Shown here in pieces: positions 24,161-35,692 of a stretch of DNA of 64,000 bases. This DNA comes from Apiotrichum sp. Y4204. Lineage: Eukaryota > Basidiomycota > Tremellomycetes > Trichosporonales > Trichosporonaceae. The stretch's first letter is position 1; every line of letters begins with the position of its first letter. The stretch lies in the NCBI GenBank assembly GCA_025531455.1, contig JAMYHL010000002.1, positions 434,001-498,000 of the forward strand. The letters run 5' to 3'. The translations under genes were made by a program, and so were the position numbers. The notes below the pieces were generated by a model that was not told the DNA's origin, ran no database searches, and worked only from the letters and a program-made list of their open reading frames with translations.

Positions 24161-26963
24161 ATGCCCTCGACACCCCCTCTCCCGCCGCCGACACCACCGG
24201 CTGGCGGGCCCGACGCGCCTGACGCGGCAGGCCTTCACTCTATGCCTGCCGGCGGCCCTGGCGCCGCTTTAGGATCCATGCAGTCGGCCAGTCGGGGGAG
24301 CCGCAGCGCGCCGCGACGACGGCGAGGATCCAGCTCGGCTTCGGGGTCGTCTGTCGCGTCGCTCGGAGATGCACTTCACAGGACATCCCGGGACGACATT
24401 GAGGATGACCTCGAGTCGTACGACGGGCCAGAGGAATCGGACTTTGATGTCGACGACGACGACGACGACGATGTGGACCTCAGCTCGAGTAGCAGCTCCA
24501 CAGCAAGCAGACCCATCCTGGATAGCTCGATAGCGGCCGGCGCACCAACACCGTTCAACACCATGTTCGACGAGTATGCCTTTGCGGCCGATGCGGCGCC
24601 GGATGCGTCGTTTATCTCGCAGAATCAGGCCGACGAGGGCGCTATCAGCAGCCACAACCGGAGCACTGCTTCACGGCCCAGTGTCACCTCGTACCACACA
24701 TACAGGTCCACCGCCGACGACTACATCCCCCCATCCACCCGCCCCGTCCCCGCACCACCACAGCGTCGAAGTGTCACTGAAGAAAACCATCTGTCGCCCA
24801 TACACTCGTCTTCAGTGGATTCCGGGACGCAAGAGTCTAAAGAAGGCACCAAGCGTTTTACTAAGCGCTTCAGGCGTCGGCCGCCCACTCAGATTGACCG
24901 CGACACGGCTCGTCTCCAGCAACTGGGCTATGATGCTGTCTTGGGTCGAGATTACACATTTTGGTCCAGTCTATCAATCGCCCTAATGAACTGTGGCTTC
25001 ATTCAGGTAAGCATTCCCAGGCAACAGATGCATACAAACACGAGAGCTAACCAGCAGGGTACCGTGTTTGCTGTGCCAGGTTCTTTCAAGTATGGCGGAC
25101 CAACATTGATGGTGAGAACTTGCTAGCAGCCGCTCGGAATACTCACCATTGCAGCTTGTCGCCTGGCCTATATCAGGCATCCTCTCAATGGCCCTCGTTT
25201 GCACGCTCTCGGAGCTGGCATCTGCATACCCAGTCGCAGGCGGCATGGCGTCCTGGGCATGGAAATGTGCCCGATCTGGCATTGGTGGTGAGCGATATTG
25301 GGGCTGGATCATGGGCGCCATTGTCCTTGGTGGCCATATTGGAAATGTGAGTCCAGGACACTGTATGGCTGATGGTGAAACTAACGTCCAGCTAATCCTG
25401 GTGGCCTGGCAGGCGGTCAGTGTTATCACAGGCACCATGATGCTCGGCTTCGAGTACGAGGTGCAGCGCTACCAGATGGTGCTCTTCTTCCTCGCCATTG
25501 TCGTGTTTGTGGGAACGCTGGGCAGCACAAAATTTGCGTCCAGCTCGCGATACTGGGTCTGTGCGGGGTCGTTTGGATTGATGGTGTGGCTCGCATTGTG
25601 CATCTCGCTGCTCGCCACGGGTGTTCGCCACCGCGACTTTTCCACCTCGCAGGCCATTTCCACGCACTACACGTCGACCACAGGCTGGCCGTCCAAGGGA
25701 TACAACTATATTCTCGGATGGCAGTACTGCACCATCGCGGTTGGTGCCGATGTGTGCGCTCACATGTCGGAGGAGACGCAGAACCCGTCACGCAACGTGC
25801 CAAAGGCGATGACATGGGCGGTTCTGTTGACATATGTGCTGGCGTACATCTCCATCATCATCCTCTTCCTCTCCGTGTCCCCAGGCGATGCCGAGTTCCT
25901 CGCCACGCAGTCGTTTCCCGTTGGACACATTCTCGCCAAGGCCCTGTCACAAAAAGGGGCTATCGCCATTTGTGTCATTATTGTCTTTGTCCTCTGCATC
26001 CAGCTCCAGGCGCAGCTTCAGGCCGCCTCGCGTTTCATGTTCGCCATGGCTCGCGACCGCGCCCTCCCCTTCTCCGACACGATCAAGCGTACCGACCGCA
26101 ACAAGCAGCCGTACGTGGCGACATTCCTCTGCGTGCTGCTCTGGGCACCATTTGCGTGTCTCCTCATCGGCTCGGCAGGTGTCATCTACTCGGTCGCAAC
26201 AGCCGGCACGGCGAGTCTGTCCATGCTGGGTTACCTGATCCCCTGTGCGCTCTACTTGACTTCAAAGTTGGACCTACAGGTTGAAGGCCGCTCTGCATGG
26301 TCTATGCGTGGGTGGAGTCGGCCAATTGCAGCAGTCGCGTCCGTGTTCTGCCTTGTCGTCGTCGTTGTGCAAATCCTGCCCAGCCACCGGCCTGTCACTG
26401 TCGAGAACGTGTCATGGTCGCCCGTCGTCGTCGCTTGCACAATGCTCATTTCCTTCATCACCTGGAAACTTTATGGCGCAAAGCACTACTCTGGCCCAAT
26501 CCGTGCCCTTACCAAGTGGGAGACAGGCATGGAGATTGATCTCGACTCGACGCTCCAGGCCTCGTCGGCTCGCGGCCGCGGCGCGGGCGGCTCCGGCACC
26601 ACGAGCCTCAAACTTGCAGTCACCCCGTGCTACCCGGAAACAGTTCCAACCGTGCAGGTCGCGTCGGCCCACACGGTCGAGAGCAATATGTCGATGGGCG
26701 AATGGCAGCAGGCGTCATTCACGACGACCGAGCAGACGGACACCACCACTTCTCAGACACAGACCCTGTCTGGGGGCCTCTCATCTGGAGCCAGCCGGCG
26801 GCGACGAGGCACGACGACGACAATGGGCCGCGTCGACGAGGAGGGCGAGGACATTGACCTCGACGTGCGTCACGGCGACAGCGTGCATGTCGGCGCGCCC
26901 GCCGACATTGACCTCGAGCTGGGCGAGACGAGCTTGCACAGCTGGCATGACGAGCGGCGGTAG
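24161..26963 (+). CDS. APC-superfamily amino-acid permease, 887 aa
   Basis: Exons: 24161-25006, 25058-25111, 25155-25346 and 25392-26963, giving 887 aa; all introns are phase 0. Residues 1-270 are cytosolic, Pro/Ser/Asp-rich with an Asp run near 105. The transporter follows: QLGYDAVLGRDYTFWSSLSIAL, FAVPGSFKYGGPTLML, ALVCTLSELASAYPVAGGMASWAW (an APC consensus), then about ten more hydrophobic segments including YNYILGWQYCTIAVGADVCAHMSEETQNPSRNVPKAM and QLQAASRFMFAMARDRALPFS. This pattern is that of the GABA/choline/amino-acid (Uga4/Hnm1) branch of fungal permeases. The substrate cannot be told. A C-terminal tail of about 150 residues is Ser/Thr-rich. Typical members have about 500-600 residues, so both tails are long. 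A short uORF precedes the start. Confidence 0.9.
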
Positions 26964-27360
26964 AAGAAGGGCAAGGGGGTGGTGATGCGCAGGTTATTGG
27001 GCGTAATGGTACTTATGGTACTTGGGCTTGGGGCTTTGTAGTTCGTGGCGAGATTGTTGTACTGCCTCAGTCATGTACCCCTCACGATTCCTGATATTGT
27101 GGTCGAGCGAGAGCAGCGAGATTTGATACACTCCGGCCTGTCCGGTGGAAGGTGGACTGTTTATCTGGCTGGCACCCCCAAACCATCTCCATCCGTGTAT
27201 TCGGAGAGTGCCCCTCACAGCTCCGAAGAGCGAGCCGGATACCACATATCTGTCAGTCGGGCCGTAAGGAGCACCAGGCCTCGAAACCGCACTCCAATCC
27301 GCAAGATGCAACACTAACATGAATATGAACAACACTCTCATCCGGTACATACCCGTGGGG
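26964..27360. other. Convergent 3' intergenic region (permease / HNT2)
   Basis: Shared 3' flank of two convergent genes, 397 bp. No gene or strong structure is seen. Confidence 0.4.
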
Positions 27361-28151
27361 CTACACACTGCAGACGCCGGCGTCGCGCAGGCGCTCGCGG
27401 AGCCACGCGGCCTCGGCCTCCATCTCGTCCACGGAGCGGGGCACGCGGTCCTCGTCCTTGGGCACCTGCCATGCCTTGGGCGGCGCAGCGTGTCGCAGGG
27501 TACCGTTCCCGTTGACTGTCGGATTTCCTGCCCCATTCACTGCCCCATTGACTGTCCCATTCACCGCCCCATCCCCATTCCCACTCCCGTTCCCGGTTCT
27601 CATCTCCTTGCGCTCACTCGCCTCGAGATCCCCAGCCAGATCGCGCTCACTTGCCTCGAGCGCCGGGTACACATTGTCCGTCACGCCGCCAAAGTCGCTC
27701 ACGAGGCGCGGGATGACGTGCACGTGTACGTGCGGCACCGACTGGCCGGCCGATACGCCGTCCTGTGTGATAAGCTCAAATATCGGGGTTGACTCCACAC
27801 TCACCTGGAGGGCAATGTTCAGCGCCTCGGCAGCATATACCTTTTCGATGACGGTGCCGACGCGCTGGACGCTCTGGAAGAGGTCGGAGACTTCCCATGG
27901 CTCGAGGTCTGCTAGTCGCGGGACATTGCGTTTCGAGATTATGAGTACGTCTGGGAGAAGTTAGTTTCGGGGTGATGTGGTGCGGAAATATGGTGTGCAC
28001 GGTTTGTACGCACGTCCTGGCCGGAGCGGCTTGAGGTTTACGATGCCGAGCGAGCTGGCCGACTCGAAGAAGACTGCTGTCAGCGAGGAATGGGAGAGTG
28101 CGTACCCTGCCGTGTTACGTCAAAGACGCTGAACAGATGCCGGGCGACCAT
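27361..28151 (-). CDS. HNT2: FHIT/HNT2-type dinucleoside polyphosphate hydrolase (HIT family), 217 aa
   Basis: Exons (minus): 28151-28106, 28073-28014, 27950-27805 and 27762-27361, giving 217 aa. The HIT domain covers residues 1-105: VFFESASSLGIVNLKPLRPGHVLIISKR, DLFQSVQRVGTVIEK, LQDG..AGQSVPHVHVHVIPR. The last is the catalytic histidine triad (HVHVH). FHIT-type enzymes cleave Ap3A to AMP and ADP. The C-terminal half is much longer than in human FHIT, with a Val-Asn-Gly repeat stretch inserted between the triad and a final helix (DEMEAEAAWLRERLRDAG) that aligns with the FHIT C-terminal helix. An alternative acceptor 3 nt upstream of exon 2 (position 28076) would add one Ala. Confidence 0.9.
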
Positions 28152-28692
28152 GCTCTATTTGTCTATGTGTCTAGGCGAGAGTTGATGGAGAGGAGTACCA
28201 AACAGTGCAGGATGCATTTGTTGTCGTTTGTGTTACGAGGGTGTGGTGGTGTGGAGAAAAGGGGGAAGGGCGGAGATTGGATCCAACTCCGAGAGAAGCA
28301 ATCCCCTTTCCGGATGCACCATATCCGGTGGAATGGGGGATCCAGGGCGATTCAGGATGCAGGAATGGCGGGTTTCGAGGTGTTCTCGACGAACGCGTCT
28401 TTTCTGTCCTCGCATTCAATCGTCTCGACCACCTCAGAGTGTGTCGCTACAGACTACTTAATCCGTCGCTTACGCCCACATCCCACCTCTCTTCCATCCA
28501 CTTCTTCTCACGCGGAGGAAAACCAGCCTTGGCCTTAGGAGCTATCAGCTTGTTGCCACCGCACTCCTCAGACACCACCACCAACACCCTCTTAAACCCA
28601 GGCTTCCAAGCTCGTAAACAAACCTAACACCCGGCGGCGTCACCCGCCGCCCGTCGTCCGCCGCTCGCCGCCCCCTCTCCACATCCGCCACC
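28152..28692. other. Divergent promoter region (HNT2 / Arg-rich repeat protein)
   Basis: 541 bp between two divergent start codons. The right 80 bases are C-rich (cccgccgcccgtcgtccgccgctcgccgcc) and look like the leader of the gene at 28693. No further gene is seen. Confidence 0.4.
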
Positions 28693-30413
28693 ATGCGCAC
28701 ATTCTCAGACTCGGACCGCCCAACGTCCCCCGCCAGCTCGGCCGACTCGGACTTTTTCCTCGTTTCCCTCGACGCCGTGTCCCTCCCCTCCCAGCAGTCC
28801 TCGCACGCCGGAGAGTCACTCATCAGCCTGTCCTCTGACGAGGAGGACTCGGACGAAGAGGAGACCGAGACCGAGTCGGAGGACGACTACGAGATTATAC
28901 TCGTCGCTGCGCCCGTGGCCTCGAGCGCGCACGTCGCTGCGTCCCCTTCCCCGCGCGCCATTGTCCCAGTCCCGATTTTGGCTCCGAGCTCTGTTGTGCC
29001 CGTGGGAAGCGACATTAGTGCCGATAGTGAAAGCGCCCGCCGCGATGTGGCCCGTCTCCGCCGTCAGCAGTACCGTCGTCGTCGCGCCGAGCGCCGCCGT
29101 GCCGAAGCTGAGGCTGCTGCTGTGAAGTCGAACAACCGCCAGGGAACATTGTCCTCGTCGGCCGCTAGGAGTCTGATCGATGCCTCAGACTCGGAGAGCG
29201 ACGAGGAGAAACGCAATCGTGACGCGGCCCGTGTCCGTCGTCAACAGTACCGCCGTCGTCGCGCGGAGCGCCGCCGTGCGGAGGCTGCCGATGCGGATGC
29301 CGCCGATGCCGCTCCTGATGGGACAAACAACTACCCGGGGACCACCGCCTCTGTTTCCGCCAAGAGCCTGATTGACGCCTCTGACTCGGACAGCAGTGAT
29401 GACCTAGCAGCCAAAATGGATGCTCTCCGTCTTGACCGTCAACGTCGTCGTCATCGTCGCGCAGCCCGCCGTGCAGCTGAGCGTGCCGCACTCGAGCTCA
29501 TCAAGAAGGAAGTGAAAGCCGTCCCCACCTCGACTGACCTGGTGGATGTTGAGAACAATGTCGACACCAACACCACCCGCACTGGCCGCCAAATCCGCCG
29601 TGCTCGCTATCGTCGGCGTCGCGCTGAACGCATCAAGGCGGCCGTAGCTCTCGAGGACGCAAGCAGCGACTCGGAGGACACCAGTAACAGTGACTCAGAC
29701 GACGCCAGCAGCAGTGCATCAGACGTCACTCAACGCCCCTCGCACCCCTCTTCCCATCAAGTTGTCCCTGGCCGGGCCACCCCCGCGCCCCACGCCCAGA
29801 CCTCCAACTCATCAGGTTCAGTCATGAGCGCGTCGGACGCCAAGACGTCGATTGACAGGTACGATCAATTGTGCATGGCATCACTCGCTGGGAATCAACA
29901 CCACTCACACCAGTTTCTTTGCCGATTCAGAGGCGTTCATGGCGGACAAGGAAAACAAGCTGCGCTTATGGCAGTCGCTGTGCATTGAGGTGCGTGTCAA
30001 TGTTTGTCCTCTTCTCATTTCAGTTTGGCGTCGTGGATCTTGAGCGCTCGTCCCTCCCCGATCTGCCCGTCGCGTCTTCTCCTTCGTCCGTGTTGTCGCC
30101 TAGCTCATCACGCTCGGCGACCCCCCGCCCCACACTTCCTCCATTCCCCACGAGTCTTACGCAGGCGCGCCTCGTGCTCAAGACCTATGCGCATGTCAAT
30201 CTGTGCGAGTATGTCGCTGCGCGTGACGATCCTGCGCGCCATGAAGAGCCCGGGCCTGCCGATATTGGCAAGTACGCCGACCTCTTATACCCGTCCGCCG
30301 CGGCCGTGATGCGCGCGACGCGCCGCGCGGGCACGTTTTATCCCCTTGCGGAGACCAAGATGCAGTGGCTGGAACCCCTGCTCAAGGACTTTGGCTTCCA
30401 CCGCCGCCGCTAG
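28693..30413 (+). CDS. Arg-rich tandem-repeat protein of unknown function, 543 aa
   Basis: Exons: 28693-29858, 29914-29989 and 30024-30413, giving 543 aa. No named family is recognised. The first 75 residues are acidic and contain SIM-like cores LISLSSDEED (residues about 43-52) and DDYEIILV. Then three to four repeats follow. Each has a SLIDASDS-acid block and a highly basic block (RRQQYRRRRAERRRAEA), at about 29029-29118, 29215-29290, 29410-29500 (degenerate) and 29575-29645. The C-terminus has a separate ordered pattern: FFADSEAFMADKENKLRLWQSLC, then LTQARLVLKTYAHVNLCEYV, YPSAAAVMRATRRAGTFYPL, WLEPLLKDFGF. From memory this resembles the C-terminal half of many uncharacterised fungal proteins (hVN core followed by an FPxxxAK-like segment). 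The charge blocks suggest nucleic-acid binding; that is inference only. Confidence 0.75.
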
Positions 30414-31474
30414 AATTCTGGCGCTAGAGGCTGCGAGACTGGATCTCGCTGTTGCGCATCCATTCCATCACCACGAACGACGCCATGTGTGGCTGTATGT
30501 ATGTAGGGCCTGTAGGGAGTACCCCATCGTGTTAGTAGTGTTCATCGTTGTCTGTGTTGTGGTCATCATTATGTGCTCGTCGTCATTGTCACCCTTCCCC
30601 TCCGTATGCCCTTGTGTGCTATGAATGCCGTTTTTACTTCTCTGCTACATTTAGACATATCGCAGTCTGGCGACACTCTTACAGAAACCACCTCCCAACT
30701 CGGATGTCAGACATTTCCGACCTGTCTGGCGCGCCGAACTGCTCCGTCGACAGGTTGGCTGGAGCGGCATATGGAGCGCGACCATCCGACGAGCATCAGA
30801 AACGCCCTGGGCGCCCGTTCCTCATTTGGAGCATGGGCGTTGCAGTGATGATATCTGCGGCATGGGAAGTGGAGTGAGTCAAGAGAAGTTTTACGATCAT
30901 TTCAGAATGATGTACACTGCTCGCTATACGACGACGATGAGGACGAGGCTGATGGTGGTGGTGGATGTAGCCGATGTCGGAGAGTGTAGCAATTGCGTCA
31001 TTGCCGCCGAGTTTATGGTTTGTTTCAAGGCCCACCTTTTTGGATTGCTGACCATTCCTTTGAGCTTTGGGCATCTTGCTCGTGCATTGGACAGGACACA
31101 TTGGACAGCAGCCTCTCTGCTCTCGCCACCAGTTTCCGTGTTCTGCCCATCACACCGTCCTCCCTCTCTCCCCTTTGCCACCCACTCCGGACCCTCAATC
31201 TACGGCCCGCGCGCAAGGTCTGTGAGAGCGCACAGCACGCACCCAGAGACTGCGGAGAGAGGTGTGGTGTAAAGGGATCCCATCCCATCTCTCGTCGGAC
31301 ACCACCGCCCGCCACCAGATCACCAGATCTCGCTCGTTGTTGGACCACTGCGCACACGACCCATTCGCATCGCCCACATTTCAAAGGTCAAAGTCTTCCA
31401 TTCTCCATCACCCACATACACTACTCTTCCCCCGCCTCGGGTTCCAAACTACGGCCCCGCCGCTCTCGCCCACG
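30414..31474. other. Promoter region of the HMT1-like transporter gene
   Basis: About 1 kb holding the 3' flank of the upstream gene and the promoter/leader of the ABC gene. The last 250 bases are C-rich. The frame of the transporter is open upstream to 31262, but no ATG precedes 31475 in that frame. Confidence 0.4.
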
Positions 31475-34400
31475 ATGGCGACGGCATTACAGCTCCTGCA
31501 GATCATCACGCCGAGCGTGCTCGCGCTCCTCGTCCTCCTTCTCGCGCTCCCATCGCGCGCGGCCCCGCCACCAATCCCGGGCATTCGCGCCATCACAATC
31601 AAGACAGTCACCCCGCGCCGGGGACACATCCTCCTCGCGCTTGTCCTCCTCGCCGCGACATGTGCCGCCGAAGCAGTCATCCTCATCGCCGACGTGCTCT
31701 CTGCACGATACCGCTCCGAGCCGGGCCGCCACTCGCATACCGCGTGGCATGTCGCTGCCGGGACGGTGCACGCGCTGGGCGGACTCTGCATCTATTCCCT
31801 CGCAGCCATCTTTGCAGAGTACCGCGCACGATGGGGCGACAAGACGCTCGTCCTCCTTGCGCTCGTCGCGTTCGGCCTCGAAGTGCCCTACCTCGTCCTG
31901 AGCGTCATTCACGAGGTCCATGCTAGTGAGTCCCGCTCGCACTACAGTGCTATCGCGTGGAGATCGGGTGTGCGCGCCGCGGGTCGCACTCCAAGAACCC
32001 ATGCGACGGGCTCACGCTTCCGCTCCCCCTTATCTTTTTTGCTGACTCGCACAGGCCCGCACGACCGCATCTTTGCGATCCTCAGCATCCCCCCGTCCTG
32101 TCTTCGCCTGATTATCCTGCCCGTCCTCGCGCTTCTCGTCCTCAACCCCATCGTCCGCTTCCAGCCCGCAGATGAGCGTACCGGTCTCTTGGCCGATACC
32201 GAGGAGGATGCCGAGACGAACGACGCCGAGAGCTCGCATGCCGCAGAGAGCAGTCGTGGCCGCCAACTCACCCCAGGGTACGGCACGTTTAACGGCGGCG
32301 GCTCGCGCGACACTTCCGCGACGGGAACGACCCGCGCCACCGAGGGTCTGCCCCATGAGAATGGGAAGAAGGGCAAGATTGTCATTCCCAAGAAACTCGG
32401 CGAGAAGAAGGACGAGGTACAGGGTATAACCTGGAAGGCCTTCTCTGCACGTCTGTGGAAGCTTTGGCCCCACCTCTGGCCGTCGACCAGCTGGAAGCTC
32501 CAGATATGCTGCGTCTGCTGCGTTCTGCTCATTGTCGTCGGGCGCGCAGTGAACGCCGCGGTGCCCCAGCTGATCGGAAACTTTGTCCGCGCTCTCACTG
32601 CCAACGAGCACGGCGGCGTTGGGCCCTCGCCGTGGCCCCCGCTGTTCGTCTACATCCTCCTCCGCTCCATGCAGTCTGGCGGAGTGCTCGCCTTCTTGCA
32701 GAACGTCCTCTGGGTCCCTGTCCAGCAGTATGCCGACCGCGAGATGCAGCTCCTCTGCTTCAACCACCTTCTCGACCTCTCTCTCGCGTTCCACACCAAG
32801 CGCAACACTGGTGAGGTGCTGCGCATCATCGACCGCGGCTCCGCCATCAACAACCTCTTCCAAATCCTCCTCTTCTCCGCCTCCCCGACGGTCCTCGACA
32901 TTCTCATCTACTCGACCATCTTCTTCCAGCTCTACGGATCCTTCCTCTCCGCATTCATGGTCCTCACTATGGCCGCCTACGTCACGTTCTCCATCGTCTT
33001 CACCGGCTACCGCACCAAGCTCAGGCGCGAGATGGTCGAGCGCGACGTCAAGACGCGCGGTATTGCCTCGGATGTGCTCACAAACTGGGAGAGCGTAAAG
33101 TACTTCACCGCCGAGCACCGCGAGACCGCGCGCTTCACCGAGGCCATCCGCGCGTTCCAGGTCACCGAGGCCAAGGTCAGCATAAGCTTCAACCTCTTGA
33201 ACCTCATCCAGAGCTTTATCATCACCCTCGGCCTCCTCATGGGCTCTATCATCATCTCGTGGCAGATCTTGAATGGCCCGTGGGACTCCAAGGGGCAGCC
33301 CGATGCTGCCAGCTTTGTCGTCTTCCTCATGTATCTCCAGCAGCTCTACGCCCCGCTCGACCGCCTCGGTACGCTCTACCGCCAGCTCAACGCAAACTCG
33401 ACCGACGCCGAAAAGCTCTTCAACCTCCTCGCGCAGCCAACAGAGATTCGCGATCTCCCGGGTGCCAAGGATCTTGTCGTCACTGACGGCGTCATCGAGT
33501 TTGACGATGTGTGCTTCTCGTACGACCAGCAGGTCCAGGCCCTCAAGAATGTGTCGTTCACCATTGGCAAGGGCGAGAGCATGGCTCTCGTTGGCGAGTC
33601 TGGTTCTGGAAAGTCGACGATCCTGCGTCTCCTCTACCGTTTCTACGACATTGACTCGGGCACCATCCGCATCGACGGCCAGGACATATCCAAGGTCACC
33701 CAGTCGAGTCTCCGTCGCGCCATTGGCATTGTCCCTCAGGACAGCGTGTTGTGGAACGACACGATTGGTGCTAACATCTCGTACGGGAAGGAGGGCGCAG
33801 ACGACGAGGAGATCATTGCGGCCGCCATGGCGGCCAAGCTGCACAACCGTATCCTCTCATTCCCTGAGGGTTACTCTACGGTTGTTGGTGAGCGCGGCGT
33901 GCGTCTCTCTGGTGGAGAAAAGCAGCGCGTCAGCCTTGCCCGCATGTTCCTCAAGTCTCCCGCCATCCTCGTCCTTGATGAGGCCACGAGCGCCCTCGAT
34001 ACCGAGACCGAGCGCGAGATCCAGCGCGCCCTCGCCGAACTCGCCAAGGGCCGCAGCAGCCTTTCCATCGCACATCGCCTGTCGACCATCATCAACTCGG
34101 ACCAGATCGTCGTCATGCGGGACGGCGAGGTTGTCGAGCACGGCAGCTACCAGGAACTTATCGACATTGGCGGCCAGTTCTCTACAATGTGAGTCCAGTC
34201 CCGCACATGGTTGACTCACACGCAGGTGGAAGAAGCAGATCTTCACCGAGGCCGAGATGCTCGCCGGCGCAGAGGCACGTTCGTCCCCCATCCAACCGTC
34301 TTTTCGGCTTGAGCCGGCTGAGGTAACTCCCCAGCCGGCTGTTCCTTACCCTACGGTCTCTGAAGACACGCTCGTGCTAGAACGCGCCTCGCCCCCGAGC

Positions 34401-35009
34401 ACGGTCGCGGAGCAGGACGACGACGAGGTAGAGGAGATGGAGGGGAAATCGCCTGGCGAGGATGGGACACCGGTCGCGCCACTTGCCGAACTGGCTGGCC
34501 ACGAGGCGGTGGGGCAGGTCGTGGAGAGTGAGGCTGCTCCGGTCCGCAAGGCGTTCCCGGGAACCGCGGAACCCGCGGAAACCTACGCGTCGAAGGCCGC
34601 ACCCAAGCAGGACATTTCCAAGCCACTACCCCGCCCCCCATCGCCTGATAAGAAGCCGTCGAGTCGCTCGGCCTCGCCTACAAAGCAGAACGTCGTCTTC
34701 CCATTCGACCTCAAGCGCCCAGGCCCGCTCCGCAACTTCTCCAACCACAGCGCCGCGGACGCAAGCGACGGCGGCTCGGGCACGGACACCACCGGCGCCG
34801 GGAACGGGGCCACCGGGGCCAATGGCGAGGGCAAGCGGCGCAAGCGGCTGTCGTCGATCAAGGCGTTTGCGCGCCGTCTGAGCTCGGACCAGGTGCAGGC
34901 GCTCCCCATGGCACGCAGCAGCAGCGGCAACTCGGTGGACTCGAAGCACAAGAAGCGCATGTCGTTTGAGGACAAGCGCAAGCGCCGCAGCTCGTTCCAG
35001 GACAGCTGA
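31475..35009 (+). CDS. HMT1: HMT1/ABCB6-type half-size ABC transporter with long C-terminal tail, 1122 aa
   Basis: Exons: 31475-31925, 32055-34188 and 34226-35009, giving 1122 aa. Domain order is an N-terminal block of about five hydrophobic segments (residues 1-230), an acidic linker, a six-helix ABC transmembrane domain (about 320-610; QNVLWVPVQQYADREM, FHTKRNTGEVLRIIDRGSAIN), and a nucleotide-binding domain with Walker A GESGSGKST (about 664), signature LSGGEKQRVSLAR (about 768), Walker B ILVLDEATSALD (about 788) and the H-loop IAHRLST. The N-terminal extra membrane block plus this TMD is typical of heavy-metal-tolerance factor Hmt1 (vacuolar phytochelatin/metal transport), not the mitochondrial Atm1. 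After the NBD comes an unusual 260-residue Pro/Ser/acidic tail ending in a basic SSIKAFARRLSSDQ...KKRMSFEDKRKRRSS region. Confidence 0.9.
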
Positions 35010-35692
35010 GTGTGCATCTGTGTCGCTTCCCATCTCTTTTCGCATCCCTAATAGCAATAACAGGAACCAGAAGAAATTGCGTTTTGTCCATATCTACCCG
35101 TCTAATCACACCCATAGCCACCCGATGCCATCAGATCTCTGCATGAACCCAACAGCGGCGAAAGCGTCTAGTACGGTCATGATCAGCCAAACTGATTGTG
35201 CATCAAGACTTTTTCTGTGGTACAGTACATGAGTGGCGCACTTCAACACAGTGTGTGTATTTGCTTCAAGATGTAGTCCATCTTCACAATCGGACGGGAT
35301 AATGAGACGAGCATGACTCTCCCAGTCAGACCACTGTCATGCACCTCACTGCCTGGGCTGTGATCTTGCAGAGAAAAAATATCTCGACACAGAGGACACA
35401 ATGCAATGCTACTCCCAGCCGGCATTTACACAGACGACCATCATGTGCCGCACTTATCGCGACAATAAACCAAGCGATGGAACACAGAACCTGCTTCGTT
35501 GGCTACGATAGTCAAGCAAAAGCAGGGAGCTGGAGCCGCAAGAAAATCCTGACGACAGGAATACAACTCGTGGTAAAAGATGAAAAAAATTAAAATGGGA
35601 TATGTAATCGTCGACAGTCCATTGAGATCCATTCATCAATACTCGAGTTTGTACAGCGTACAAGATCTGGCAGCAAGCAAACGGCCCCAGGC
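35010..35692. other. Convergent 3' intergenic region (HMT1-like / PLC-like)
   Basis: 683 bp between two stop codons of convergent genes. It is AT-richer than its surroundings. No gene is supported; the short open frames show no motifs. Confidence 0.4.

Noticed and set aside
31262..31474. Extension of the ABC transporter upstream of 31475
   Set aside because: The frame is open but has no ATG. The sequence is leader-like, and MATALQLL begins a hydrophobic segment as expected for Hmt1.
32030..33844. Minus-strand open frame of 604 codons under the ABC transporter
   Set aside because: A shadow of the transporter, whose own frame has all ABC motifs.
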